From Promethearchaeota archaeon (GTDB lineage: Archaea > Asgardarchaeota > Lokiarchaeia > Sigyniarchaeales > SOKP01), in assembly GCA_016839705.1 (NCBI GenBank), contig JAEOTR010000041.1:1-64000 (forward strand): 64,000 nucleotides of DNA, given 5' to 3'. Positions 28,544 through 37,344 of this stretch are shown piece by piece. Position numbers and translations under genes: made by a program. A model generated the notes under the pieces. It ran no database searches. It was not told where the DNA came from and saw nothing but the letters and a program-made list of their open reading frames with translations. Each line of letters begins with the position of its first letter. The stretch's first letter is position 1.

Positions 28544-29691
28544 GAAAAGTTAAAATTGTCAAAAGTAAAGAAAGTAATTACTATATTAAGGGAAGAAGGC
28601 TTCCTAAAGGCTGTAAATTATGCCTAAAAGGTCAAAAAGCTGTCTTATTTTTAAATGGAATTTGTCAAAAACCAAATCATTGCTCTTGGTATTGTCCTAT
28701 CTCAGAAGAAAGAAAAAATAAACATTTAACCTTTGCAAATGAAATAAAAATTAATTCACAGGAAGGATTGTTAGAAGAGGTAAATAAAATCGATGCAAAA
28801 GGAATGAGTATTACTGGTGGGGAACCACTTTCTAAACTGAATCTAATAAAAACTCTTGATTCTATTCAATATATCAAATCACAAAAAGGAAATAAATTCC
28901 ATATACATCTTTACACAAATGGTATCAATTTTGATGAAATAAAGGCAAAAAAACTCGTCTCAGCAGGTTTAGATGAAATTAGGTTTCATCCTGGTAAAGA
29001 AAACTGGGCAACTATTGAATATGCTTTAGATACAGGATTAACAGTTGGTGCAGAAGTTCCAGTTATTCCTAGCAGAGAAAGCTTGAATGTTCTCCGAGAA
29101 TTTATTATTTATCTTGATAAAATCGAAGCAGACTTCATCAATTTAAATGAATTTGAATATTGTTTCCCAAACAGCGAATCCTTAAAAGAGAGGGGATTCT
29201 ATTTACAAAAAGGTTCTATTGCTTCTGTAGTCAATAGTCAGCAAGCTGCTCTTGATCTTATGAAAGATCTGAGTAAGAGTGTTTCTCTTCAAATACATTT
29301 TTGCTCTACAACCGCAAAAGATTCCTTTCAATTAAAAAACAGGTACTTACGAAGAGCTAAAAACATAAAGTTGCCATATGAAGTAATAACTGATGAGGGT
29401 CTTTTAATATTTGCTCAAATAGAAGGGAACAGAGAGGATCTTGAAAAGTTTTATCATTTCACTTTATCAGAAATGAAAATAGATGAAAAATTGGTTGTAT
29501 ATAACGGGGAGAATATAAAGGTACCATTTTATATTTCAATAGATACTCAATTTGTATCATTATTTGAAAGTTTTCAGCTTAAAGGTTATGTAGTAGAAAT
29601 AACACCCTTTAGAGTCTTAAAATATCAACAAATAACAGAAAAAACACCTATAAAATTATTTAAGAAAGAATATGGTTTTGATGAAAATTGA
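28540..29691 (+). CDS. Radical SAM enzyme related to pyruvate-formate-lyase activases
   Basis: 383 residues. A cysteine cluster C-x5-C-x3-C (ICQKPNHCSWYCP, about residues 46-58) precedes ITGGEPL, the GGEP SAM-binding signature. LYTNGINF and later strand motifs fit a radical SAM barrel. An upstream CKLC pair might bind a second metal site. It resembles the uncharacterised archaeal group related to PflA. The last 110 residues look like a separate domain. GTG start, overlapping the preceding nucleotidyltransferase stop by 4 bp. The reaction is unknown. Confidence 0.82.
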   Translation: MRKVKIVKSKESNYYIKGRRLPKGCKLCLKGQKAVLFLNGICQKPNHCSWYCPISEERKNKHLTFANEIKINSQEGLLEEVNKIDAKGMSITGGEPLSKLNLIKTLDSIQYIKSQKGNKFHIHLYTNGINFDEIKAKKLVSAGLDEIRFHPGKENWATIEYALDTGLTVGAEVPVIPSRESLNVLREFIIYLDKIEADFINLNEFEYCFPNSESLKERGFYLQKGSIASVVNSQQAALDLMKDLSKSVSLQIHFCSTTAKDSFQLKNRYLRRAKNIKLPYEVITDEGLLIFAQIEGNREDLEKFYHFTLSEMKIDEKLVVYNGENIKVPFYISIDTQFVSLFESFQLKGYVVEITPFRVLKYQQITEKTPIKLFKKEYGFDEN

Positions 29692-30154
29692 AAACGTAAA
29701 TTCGAAGGATATTAAGCAAATTATAGCCCTTGAACGAGAGATTTTCAAAGAAAATGCATTTTCACAAGAATTAATGGAGAGTTTCTTGCATTTTTCTAAA
29801 AAAGAGAGGAACATATTCTTTCTAAAACTTGGAACAAGTAAAGAAAAAAATAAATTAATTGGTTTTATAATTGTCATCAAGGACAGAATTGATAGGGTAA
29901 ATATTTTGAATTTTCTTATAAATCCTAGATATCAAAATAAAGGATATGGTTCTTTTCTTTTACAAAAAACTATTGAGAAAATAAAACTAATGGAAGAAAT
30001 CAAGAGAGTCGTTTTGAATGTTCAAGTGAGTAATACTATTGCAATTAAGCTTTACGAAAAATTTAATTTTAAAAAAAATCCAAATATTTTGGAGAATTAT
30101 TATCAATCTGGAGAAAGTTCTTATGTTATGGAGCTGACTTTTAAAAGTTTATAA
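29672..30154 (+). CDS. GNAT-family N-acetyltransferase, RimI-like
   Basis: 160 residues. Acetyl-CoA-binding motif A is RYQNKGYGSFLLQKTIEKI (Q/R-x-x-G-x-G/A), and VLNVQVSNTIAIKLYEKFNFKK is the typical motif B, similar to RimI, the protein N-terminal acetyltransferase. ATG at 29672 overlaps the end of the radical SAM gene by 20 bp; a second in-frame ATG at 29681 overlaps less and is equally plausible. Last gene of the four-gene coupled set starting at 27012. Confidence 0.88.
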   Translation: MVLMKIENVNSKDIKQIIALEREIFKENAFSQELMESFLHFSKKERNIFFLKLGTSKEKNKLIGFIIVIKDRIDRVNILNFLINPRYQNKGYGSFLLQKTIEKIKLMEEIKRVVLNVQVSNTIAIKLYEKFNFKKNPNILENYYQSGESSYVMELTFKSL

Positions 30155-30376
30155 TTTTATCTTTTCTCAGCTTTTTCGCTTTATTTTTTCCCTATTTATT
30201 CTCAGCAAATCTTTTACTAAAAACCTCTAAATAAAAAATATTCATCTTAATCTTATCCTTTACGCTATGTTAAAAAGAGTTTTTCTAATAGAATAGACTT
30301 ATAAATAAATTCTATTATACTATCTGTAAATAATAATTAATTCAGATCAATTTTAAACAAAAGGGATTGATAAAAA

Positions 30377-30532
30377 GTGACTCCAGTAGATAAGGAAATG
30401 CAAGAAGAAATTAAGAAAGGTGTCACACTCACAAAAGTTGATGCCGCAGACCTCCAAAAAAGGGAAGAAGAAAAAAAGAAACGTATGGAAGAACTCGAAA
30501 AAGTTAAAGCAGCTTTAGGTCAAAAAGATTAG
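30377..30532 (+). CDS. WH2-domain microprotein (putative actin-monomer binder)
   Basis: A 51-residue reading frame with GTG start. Residues 8-21 fit the WH2/beta-thymosin consensus LLxxIxxGxxLxKV: an amphipathic MQEEI helix, then I-x-x-G (I12, G15), G-x-x-L (L18) and K20-V21. A charged helix, KREEEKKKRMEELEKV, follows. In eukaryotes WH2 helices sit in the cleft between actin subdomains 1 and 3, and WH2-bearing proteins bind or deliver monomeric actin. Asgard archaea have actins and profilins, so a stand-alone WH2 protein fits. The gene is free-standing, with a T-rich tract after its stop. No actin gene is in this window. Confidence 0.7.
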   Translation: MTPVDKEMQEEIKKGVTLTKVDAADLQKREEEKKKRMEELEKVKAALGQKD

Positions 30533-30585
30533 TTTTTTGATAAACAAGTTTTTATTTTATCTTTTTTATTTATTTTATTTTTGTA
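30533..30585 (+). terminator. T-rich terminator after the WH2 gene
   Basis: Directly after the stop codon comes a series of T runs (tttttt, ttttt, tttt, tttttt, ttttt) over about 50 bp, the sequence type that stops archaeal RNA polymerase. It would separate the WH2 transcript from pelota. Confidence 0.55.
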
Positions 30586-30673
30586 TTTAGTGATTTTGAA
30601 TAAAATTAAGCTTATTTTATACTAAAAATTACTACTAAATAACGAGAATTATTATGGGAGTTAGTCTTAGGAT

Positions 30674-31750
30674 TTGAAAATTCATCACATCAATCAAAAA
30701 CAAAGAGTAATCACAATCACACCTGAAAATCTTAATGATTTATGGACACTTTACAATATAATTAGGGAGGGTGATGAAATCTCTGCTCGTACTCAGCGAA
30801 GAGTTGTGTTGAGAGAGGGGTCTAAGGGTGAAAGAAAAACGATGAGATTGAAATTACGGGCAGAAACTATTTCATTTCATGAGTTTTCAAATCGATTGAG
30901 GGTGAAAGGAAAAATTTTGGAAGGACCAGAAGATTTTGTTAGTTTTGGGACATACCATACATTAAATATTGAACCTTTACAAAAAATCGATATCATCAAA
31001 GAAATGTGGTCTAAGCATGAATTGCGAAGACTAAAGGAAAGTTCCAAATTAGAGTCTAATTTTATTATTTTATTTGTAGCGATTGAAACGGGGCTAGCTA
31101 CTATTGCTACTATAACGAATTTTAGTCATAATAGGATAGCAACTATAAAGAAGCATATACCAGGAAAAAGATACCAAACTTCCTATCGTAATAAGGCACT
31201 AAATGAATTTTATGAGGATATTGGGAAAGTAGTAATAGAAAATTTAAAAGCACTTGAAGTAGATTTAATAATATTATCTGGTCCTGGAAATACAAAAAAT
31301 CATTTTATGGAATATTTAAAAAAAAATCTAAATTCAACTATTAACGTTAAAATTGAGCTTTGTCATGCAAGCTCCGGTACTGAAAGTGCAATAATTGAAA
31401 CATTAAAGTCTAAAGAATTGGCCAATTTAAAAAAAAAAGTGAAAATTTTACAAGAAACTGAAAAAATCGAGAACATTCTTACTCAATTCTCTCTTGATGC
31501 CGATCTAATTCGTATTGGGCTAGAGGAAGTATTTGAAGCTTCTGAACGGGGCGCACTTAAGCAGGTATTAATCGCTGATATTATGATTCGCGGAGTCTCA
31601 AAAGAAAAAAAACTTAAAATTGAAGAAATTATTACAAATGTTGAAAAATCTGGAGGAGAAATTACTATTATGAGTACTGAAAATATTGCTGGAGAACAAT
31701 TGGTGAATTTAGGATCTATTTTGGGGATTTTACGATATAAAAATCAATAG
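30674..31750 (+). CDS. pelA: Pelota (Dom34), ribosome rescue factor
   Basis: 358 residues, the archaeal aPelota size. The N-terminal Sm-like domain carries DLWTLYNIIREGDEISARTQRRV. The central domain has the eRF1-like fold without the GGQ motif, and the C-terminal domain ends with TENIAGEQLVNLGSILGILRY, a clear Pelota signature. With aEF1-alpha it splits stalled ribosomes and, in archaea, also replaces the eRF1-partner role in termination variants. TTG start at 30674 matches the conserved MKI N-terminus. Confidence 0.96.
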   Translation: MKIHHINQKQRVITITPENLNDLWTLYNIIREGDEISARTQRRVVLREGSKGERKTMRLKLRAETISFHEFSNRLRVKGKILEGPEDFVSFGTYHTLNIEPLQKIDIIKEMWSKHELRRLKESSKLESNFIILFVAIETGLATIATITNFSHNRIATIKKHIPGKRYQTSYRNKALNEFYEDIGKVVIENLKALEVDLIILSGPGNTKNHFMEYLKKNLNSTINVKIELCHASSGTESAIIETLKSKELANLKKKVKILQETEKIENILTQFSLDADLIRIGLEEVFEASERGALKQVLIADIMIRGVSKEKKLKIEEIITNVEKSGGEITIMSTENIAGEQLVNLGSILGILRYKNQ

Positions 31751-31756
31751 TTTATT

Positions 31757-32791
31757 ATGACTGCTACAGTTAATTACATCGATGAAAAATCAGGAATTCC
31801 ACTATTTGGTGTTGATTTTATAGGAGTAATTGACCGTGGGACAAATATTATAGAGCTTAAACCTCTAACACTGTGCAACTTAAAATGTAAATATTGTTTT
31901 GTAAGTGCTGGAGACTACTCCACTAACTTCATTGTTGATCATGAATATATAACTAAAAAAGTAAAGGAACTAATTAAGATTAAAGGAAACCACGATATTG
32001 AAATTCATTTTGCACCCTACGGTGAAATACTACTTTATCCTAAATTACTTAATTTAATAGAAAAACTATGGGGCATTGAGGGAATTGAAAGGGTTTCAAT
32101 GCAAACTAACGGGTTACTCCTTAATCATGAAATAATTAGGCAATTGGAACACGTTAATCTTACTCGTATTAATATTAGCTTAAATTCTTTAAACCAAGAA
32201 AAAGCGGGGTACTTAAGTGATTGTCAAGACTATACAATGAATTCATTGCTCAAAAACATTGAGGATCTTTTACACTCCAAGATAAACGTATTAATAGCAC
32301 CTGTCTGGTTCCCTGGAGAAAATGATAACGATATTGAGGAAATTATTAATTATGTTATCGAGATGAGAAAACAAGGGTATACTGAAAAAGACCTTCAAAT
32401 TGGAATTCAAAAATACTTGACGTATAAAACAGGAAGAAAGTTAAAAAAAATTAGACCAAAGAGTTGGGATTATTTTTACAAGCAATTATCTAGATTAGAA
32501 AAGAAGTATGATATAAAATTAAAACTTGGACCAAAAGATTTCAATATTCACAAACGTAATAGTCTTAAATCTTTAGAATTTAATAAAAATGATATTATCA
32601 GTCTAACAGTCATATCTCAGGGGCGTTGGGATAATGAATACATTGGCAGGATAAGTGAGAATTTAGGAATAAAATTATTAGTAAATAAGAAATTTTTTGA
32701 TTTCAAAAATATCATCGGAAAGAATATTAAAGCAAAAATTATAAAGGCAAACTATAAAGATAATATTATGACCGCCATCTTTCCAATATAG
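31757..32791 (+). CDS. Radical SAM Fe-S protein, archaeal uncharacterised family
   Basis: 344 residues, 6 bp after pelota. The radical SAM cluster is TLCNLKCKYCF (C-x3-C-x2-C, about residues 41-48), followed by the strand motifs IHFAPYGEILLYP and VSMQTNG and a barrel to about residue 260. The C-terminal 65 residues (VISQGRWDNEYIGRISENLG, ending KIIKANYKDNIMTAIF) resemble a TRAM domain, a small beta-barrel that binds RNA in tRNA-modifying radical SAM enzymes such as MiaB-type methylthiotransferases. An RNA substrate is therefore plausible but unproven. ATG start. Confidence 0.82.
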   Translation: MTATVNYIDEKSGIPLFGVDFIGVIDRGTNIIELKPLTLCNLKCKYCFVSAGDYSTNFIVDHEYITKKVKELIKIKGNHDIEIHFAPYGEILLYPKLLNLIEKLWGIEGIERVSMQTNGLLLNHEIIRQLEHVNLTRINISLNSLNQEKAGYLSDCQDYTMNSLLKNIEDLLHSKINVLIAPVWFPGENDNDIEEIINYVIEMRKQGYTEKDLQIGIQKYLTYKTGRKLKKIRPKSWDYFYKQLSRLEKKYDIKLKLGPKDFNIHKRNSLKSLEFNKNDIISLTVISQGRWDNEYIGRISENLGIKLLVNKKFFDFKNIIGKNIKAKIIKANYKDNIMTAIFPI

Positions 32792-32998
32792 ACTAGATCT
32801 CTTTAAAAAGATTAAATCTTTGAGATAAAGAATATTTCTGGAATAATCCTATTAATTAAATACACCTAAAAATCCAGAAGACTCCAAGTTCTTTAAAATG
32901 AATGATACTTATTTTGTTCCTTGAAATATTTTTCTTTTATAAGTGTATAATTATCATTTTTTTCAATTATTTAAAATTCAAAAAATTCAAACGAGAAA

Positions 32999-34969
32999 AT
33001 GAGCTTCAAATCGAAAGGTCCTAAATCACATCCCAACCACAGTCCTAAAGCTAATCCCGAACCCCCAAAACCCACCCCTGCAAAAGATTCAAAATCACCA
33101 AACCAAAAACCGAACCAAACGCCTAATCAAAACCCTAAACCCAAACCAAATGAAGAAACTAAAAATAATATTAACCCATCTCCACCAGACATTAATAAAG
33201 ATGCAAGAAATACCAACATTAACCTCATTTCTCAACCACATAAAGAATCTAGTAAACCCCTTACGAAATCCCCCCTCGAACCGAATAAGGAATCTAAAAA
33301 TAGAATTACACGACCTAAGTTCAAACCAAATCCAAATAATGGATCTAAAAATATCATTTCACGACTAATATTCGATCCAAATAAAGCATCCCCAAATAAA
33401 AATAAAATAAGAAGACCAAAATTTGGTCCGAATGATGAAGCTAAGAACAAAATAATAAAGTATAAACTTGAGCCAACAGAAAAACCTATAAATAGAATAA
33501 CAATACCAACATTCGATCCACATCAAAAAACTAAAAACAGAATTACACGATCAACATTCGATCCACATCAAAAAACTAATAACAAAATTACACGACCAGC
33601 ATTCAATCCAAATCAAATGGCTAATAATCGAATCACTAAAGCCAAATATTCTCCCATTACGAAAACAAAAAATGAACCTCAAAAACCTTCAATAAAAATA
33701 AATCCATATCAAACTAAAAGTCTGAATTTGGGTAAGAAGAGATATTCAGAAAAAGATGTTAGAAACTGGATAACACATTATAAGAAATGTAGAAATTATA
33801 AGAAAGTACAAAATCAATTACGAAAAAGTGGTCATAAAGTGCCTGCTATTTCAACTCTTAAAAATAGAATCAAGGAATTGATAGGGAAGGAGAAATACAA
33901 GGAACTCATGAAAAAATATACTTTCGATGATGCAATCAAAATTGCATATCAAGTTGGTATAAATAAAACTGGAGTACGTGGAAAAATTTTATCACGTCCT
34001 AATGAATTTAAAGGCGTTAAATCAAAATTATTATACCAATGTGGAAAATGCGACTCTTCACGGAAAACTACTTTAGATGCGATTATAAATAACAAAAGCT
34101 GGTGCCTAAAATGTGTAGCAAAAAGTCGAGTAGGTGCCCAGAGAGGTTCAATAGCAGAACATCAAAATATTATAACTCAAAAAGGTGGTAAATTAAAAGA
34201 AGTGATCTATGAAGATCCGAAAGAAAAACTTTTCAATCAAAGGGCAAGATTCAAAATTGAATGTGAAGCTGGTCATAAGTTTAATATTAATGCCCATAAT
34301 TTGAAACAAGGAAAATGGTGTAGGAAATGTAGTTACGAAGTTATAGGTGAAAAACTAAGAGGATCTTTCCAAGATATTCAAGCGCTTATTGAAAAAAGAG
34401 GTGGGAAATGTCTTTCTAAACCAGAAGACTACCAAAATCAACATGAAAAGTTAAAAATACTCTGTAGTGAAAACCATATATTTGAAAGCGCTCCAACAAA
34501 CTTTATAAGAGGTGATTGGTGTCCTCAATGTTCTCAAGGAAAATTTGAGAGTTTGTCGAGGAAGTTCTTCGAAGAAATTTTTCAAAAAGAATTTCCAAAG
34601 GAACGACCAAATTGGCTAGTAAATGCTCGGGGTAATCAAATGGAATTAGATGGTTATAATAAAGACTTAAAGCTGGCTTTTGAAGCACAAGGAGAACAAC
34701 ATTATCGTGCCGTAGCACACTTTAACCAGACTTTAAAGGATCTCAGACAAAGAAAAGAAGATGATTTGATGAAATTGGATCTATGTAAACAAAATGATGT
34801 TAGATTAATTCAAGTACCATATTATATACCTCCTAGTAAAATGCAACAGTATATAATTAATCAATACGAAAGCTTGTCAAATCAGAAATTACCAGATATT
34901 CCAGACGTAGACTATAATAATTTTTATGATACTAAAGATGATCAAAAAAAGATGGATAATTATTTATAA
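32999..34969 (+). CDS. Pro/Asn-rich repeat protein with zinc fingers and a PD-(D/E)XK-like nuclease domain
   Basis: 656 residues in three parts. Residues 1-100 are Pro/Asn/Lys low complexity. About 100-245 is a degenerate 15-17-residue repeat (FDPHQKTKNRITRPx type), with two copies nearly identical in DNA. From about 250, a helical helix-turn-helix-like region (YSEKDVRNWITHYKKC) precedes three zinc-binding modules with CGKC, CLKC, CRKC and CPQC pairs interleaved with GHKF-type loops. The C-terminus (about 515-610) has QMELDGYNKDLKLAFEAQGEQHY, matching a Vsr/DUF559-type nuclease with D (about 551) and E-x-Q (about 562-564). It resembles mobile or viral endonucleases rather than a housekeeping protein. 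ATG start. Confidence 0.75.
   Translation: MSFKSKGPKSHPNHSPKANPEPPKPTPAKDSKSPNQKPNQTPNQNPKPKPNEETKNNINPSPPDINKDARNTNINLISQPHKESSKPLTKSPLEPNKESKNRITRPKFKPNPNNGSKNIISRLIFDPNKASPNKNKIRRPKFGPNDEAKNKIIKYKLEPTEKPINRITIPTFDPHQKTKNRITRSTFDPHQKTNNKITRPAFNPNQMANNRITKAKYSPITKTKNEPQKPSIKINPYQTKSLNLGKKRYSEKDVRNWITHYKKCRNYKKVQNQLRKSGHKVPAISTLKNRIKELIGKEKYKELMKKYTFDDAIKIAYQVGINKTGVRGKILSRPNEFKGVKSKLLYQCGKCDSSRKTTLDAIINNKSWCLKCVAKSRVGAQRGSIAEHQNIITQKGGKLKEVIYEDPKEKLFNQRARFKIECEAGHKFNINAHNLKQGKWCRKCSYEVIGEKLRGSFQDIQALIEKRGGKCLSKPEDYQNQHEKLKILCSENHIFESAPTNFIRGDWCPQCSQGKFESLSRKFFEEIFQKEFPKERPNWLVNARGNQMELDGYNKDLKLAFEAQGEQHYRAVAHFNQTLKDLRQRKEDDLMKLDLCKQNDVRLIQVPYYIPPSKMQQYIINQYESLSNQKLPDIPDVDYNNFYDTKDDQKKMDNYL
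33509..33598 (+). repeat. Two tandem 45-bp repeats inside the repeat-nuclease gene
   Basis: Units at 33509-33553 and 33554-33598 begin acattcgatccacatcaaaa and differ at only a few bases. They encode FDPHQKTKNRITRST and FDPHQKTNNKITRPA. More diverged copies of the same 15-residue motif flank them, so the array grew by in-frame tandem duplication. Confidence 0.85.
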
Positions 34970-35058
34970 CTTGAATCTCCATTAATATTTTATCAGAAGG
35001 ATTTATATTAATCAATAGAATTAAAAAAAATTACATCATATAGGAGATCTAGAAAATT

Positions 35059-35682
35059 ATGAGCCCTATAATTACACATGAAGATGAATTAATGTTAGCA
35101 AAGTCTGAGAACGAATTAGTCTCGCAATTCAAAAAACTAGCAAGAGCTCAAAGTGCCTTGATCAGTTCTCAAAAAAAATATGCTGAAAATATCTCAAAGG
35201 CTAATATTACGCGAGAAATGTTAAACAGAATCTTCAGGGACGTATTAAAACAAATGCAAACTCTTGCTCGAGAGCATAGATCTAACATTAAGGATGAAGA
35301 AGTACAGTTGTATAAAGAGATAATTCAGCAAAATGATGAATATATTAAAGCAAATAATACATATTTGAATGCAATAAAAGATATAGCGATTCAAAAGGAA
35401 TATTTAGTAGCAAAGAAAGATGAGTTTGTGGAAGCGTTATCTGATCTCGCAGATAGAAGATCAACTGTAATTAAAAAAGCGTTAAATGTTGAAAAAGCAA
35501 AGAATAAACTAATAGATGGGGATAAATTAAATATTCTTGACCAAGAACTAAATGATGTTCAAAGAGATTTTGATAGAGCGCGTGATATTCTACTCAAGAA
35601 AATTCATCAATTTAAAGAAGTTCGAGAAGAAACTAATACCCTTTGGCTTAAATTAAAGGAAACTATAAGAGAATTTAGCTAG
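35059..35682 (+). CDS. Helical coiled-coil protein, BAR/IMD-like
   Basis: 207 residues predicted almost entirely helical with heptad periodicity from about residue 5 to 200 and no other motif. The pattern of three long helices (about 5-60, 68-125, 128-200) with KKLARAQSALISSQKKYAENI, QNDEYIKANNTYLNAIKDIA and a final charged helix resembles the BAR/IMD fold that senses or bends membranes. BAR/IMD-like proteins have been reported from Asgard genomes. Assignment by helical pattern only. It precedes the polyproline protein by about 130 bp; the two may act together in membrane-actin work. An AGGAG site precedes the ATG. Confidence 0.5.
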   Translation: MSPIITHEDELMLAKSENELVSQFKKLARAQSALISSQKKYAENISKANITREMLNRIFRDVLKQMQTLAREHRSNIKDEEVQLYKEIIQQNDEYIKANNTYLNAIKDIAIQKEYLVAKKDEFVEALSDLADRRSTVIKKALNVEKAKNKLIDGDKLNILDQELNDVQRDFDRARDILLKKIHQFKEVREETNTLWLKLKETIREFS

Positions 35683-35811
35683 TAAACCCAGTTCCTTCTT
35701 TTTTCTATATTTATAACACTCGACATATTATGTTTAGACTTAAGTTTATTAAATAGAAATATATATAATTAATAGAAAGATTTTAATTGAAATTATAAAA
35801 TTGTTAGAAAT

Positions 35812-36264
35812 ATGTGTGCAGAAGAATTTGCCTCTTTTTTAGATAATACAAGAAAAGCACCAATGGAAGAAAAATTAAGTGCCTTCGGTGACATAGTTGA
35901 AAAAATAATGCAAATCGTGCTAAAAATACCTGATTTAGTAGACCATAGTCTTCAAGATATCAATTCAAAGGTCTCAAATTTACAAAATCAATTGACTTCC
36001 ATAAATCGAGATATTTCATCACTAAAATCAAGATCTGGTGGTCCAACTGCTGCTATTCCTGCTGTTTCAAATGCACCTGGGGCTCTACCTGGAGGTCCAC
36101 CTGGAGGTCCACCAAGAAGTCCGCCACCACCGCCTGGTGCACCACCTGGGGGACCTGGTCCTGGTCCTGGTCCTGGTCGACCTGCACAACCAGTATCGCT
36201 AAGAGGTGCAATTATGGGTGAATTAAAAGAACTGTTTTCTCGTCGTAGACAGGCATCTGGCTAA
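35812..36264 (+). CDS. Coiled-coil plus polyproline protein (WASH/WAVE-subunit-like architecture)
   Basis: 150 residues. An N-terminal helix (MCAEEFASFLDNTRKAP) is followed by a coiled coil at about 30-75 (VDHSLQDINSKVSNLQNQLTSIN). Residues about 77-128 are Gly/Pro-rich with PPPPP and repeated GGPP. A basic amphipathic C-terminus (SLRGAIMGELKELFSRRRQ) ends it. Polyproline stretches of this type bind profilin, and the short coiled coil plus polyproline layout recalls eukaryotic WASH/WAVE complex subunits such as CCDC53. The C-terminal helix could be a degenerate actin-binding segment. The homology is not proven. The Pro/Gly tract is more GC-rich than the rest. ATG start. Confidence 0.55.
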   Translation: MCAEEFASFLDNTRKAPMEEKLSAFGDIVEKIMQIVLKIPDLVDHSLQDINSKVSNLQNQLTSINRDISSLKSRSGGPTAAIPAVSNAPGALPGGPPGGPPRSPPPPPGAPPGGPGPGPGPGRPAQPVSLRGAIMGELKELFSRRRQASG

Positions 36265-36556
36265 ATTTTTGAGACTGAATGGGATGATAACAATCCTTTT
36301 TTAAATTTCAATATTCTCAGTAATTTTAGTATACTCTATAAATAAAAATTTGTCCCCTTTTGACCGAAGGATAGATACTCTTCACGTAAAAGGTAAGGAT
36401 TATGCCTAATTTGTTAAACAGGTAACCATTTTCAAATTTATTTATATTTAGGGCATTATTTTATGCGATAACCATGAATTAGTGTAATAAATAGTCAACT
36501 CTTAAGAAATTAGACTTAAAAACTACGAAATCAGGATTTAAAGTTGGATTAAGATT

Positions 36557-37135
36557 TCAAAACTCTAAAAATCCAGGATCATCAAAGATATCATCGATTT
36601 TTCTTTCCTTTTTTATTTTTGAATCACTTTCCGCAAATAAGGATTCCTCATCTGTTCGAACCCCTCGCTCTAATTCTTCAGTATCAAGTTTTAATATTGC
36701 ATCCTTTTCAAGTCGTTTATACTCTTCAGACTTCATCTTCCAATTACTAACTTCATCTAAATCTACATTATCTTCTTCTAAAAGTATTCCCGCCTTAACC
36801 TTACAGAGATCTGATAAAATAGAGTAAGATAAAGCCACGTCTCCCCATTCGTTATCTATTTTTAATTTTTGTACTCGTTTCTCTATTCTATAAAGCTCTT
36901 GATCAGCATAAAATATGTCTATAAAATCTCCAAATGCATCAACGGGTTCTGAAATTGAATTTACTAATACTTCCTTTGTCAATCCGCAATTTCCACATTT
37001 TACCGTAGCAAAGGCTCCTTTTTTCTTAATATCAGTGATTTTAACACTTTTTTCCCCACATTCTGGACAGGTAAAGATTTTAGGAACTCTTTTTACTCGT
37101 TTTGGTGAAACTTGCTTCCTTTTACGACGTCCCAT
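36557..37135 (-). CDS. elf1: Elf1-family transcription elongation factor with long C-terminal extension
   Basis: 192 residues. The first 85 match Elf1: a basic N-terminus (GRRKRKQVSPKRVKR), a four-cysteine zinc ribbon (CPECG, CGNCG) and the diagnostic SISEPVDAFGDFIDIFY, which corresponds to the eukaryotic SEPVDVYSDWID segment. Elf1 binds RNA polymerase II elongation complexes in eukaryotes and is present in some TACK and Asgard archaea. The 105-residue acidic helical extension is not part of standard Elf1 (about 80-100 residues) and may contact other factors. A good ribosome-binding site (ggaga) precedes the ATG. Confidence 0.85.
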   Translation of the reverse strand: MGRRKRKQVSPKRVKRVPKIFTCPECGEKSVKITDIKKKGAFATVKCGNCGLTKEVLVNSISEPVDAFGDFIDIFYADQELYRIEKRVQKLKIDNEWGDVALSYSILSDLCKVKAGILLEEDNVDLDEVSNWKMKSEEYKRLEKDAILKLDTEELERGVRTDEESLFAESDSKIKKERKIDDIFDDPGFLEF

Positions 37136-37344
37136 TTTAATTATCTCCTAATACTGATATTTTCTATAAAAATGACTTTAAAATTTCTAATATATTAAAG
37201 AGAAACAAGAACTAAAAATTTTTGCTTTATCTTAAAGTATTTTAGTAGATATCGAAAAATTTTTTAGGAATGGATAATTAGTTAAAATACTCTTTTTTAC
37301 TGAAATGCTTTTACAGGTTAAAAAATAATGAGTGGATTTTAGGT

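Noticed and set aside
33280..33660. CRISPR-like repeats
   Set aside because: Repeats are directly adjacent, in frame with a 15-residue protein repeat and have no spacers. No cas genes occur in the window.
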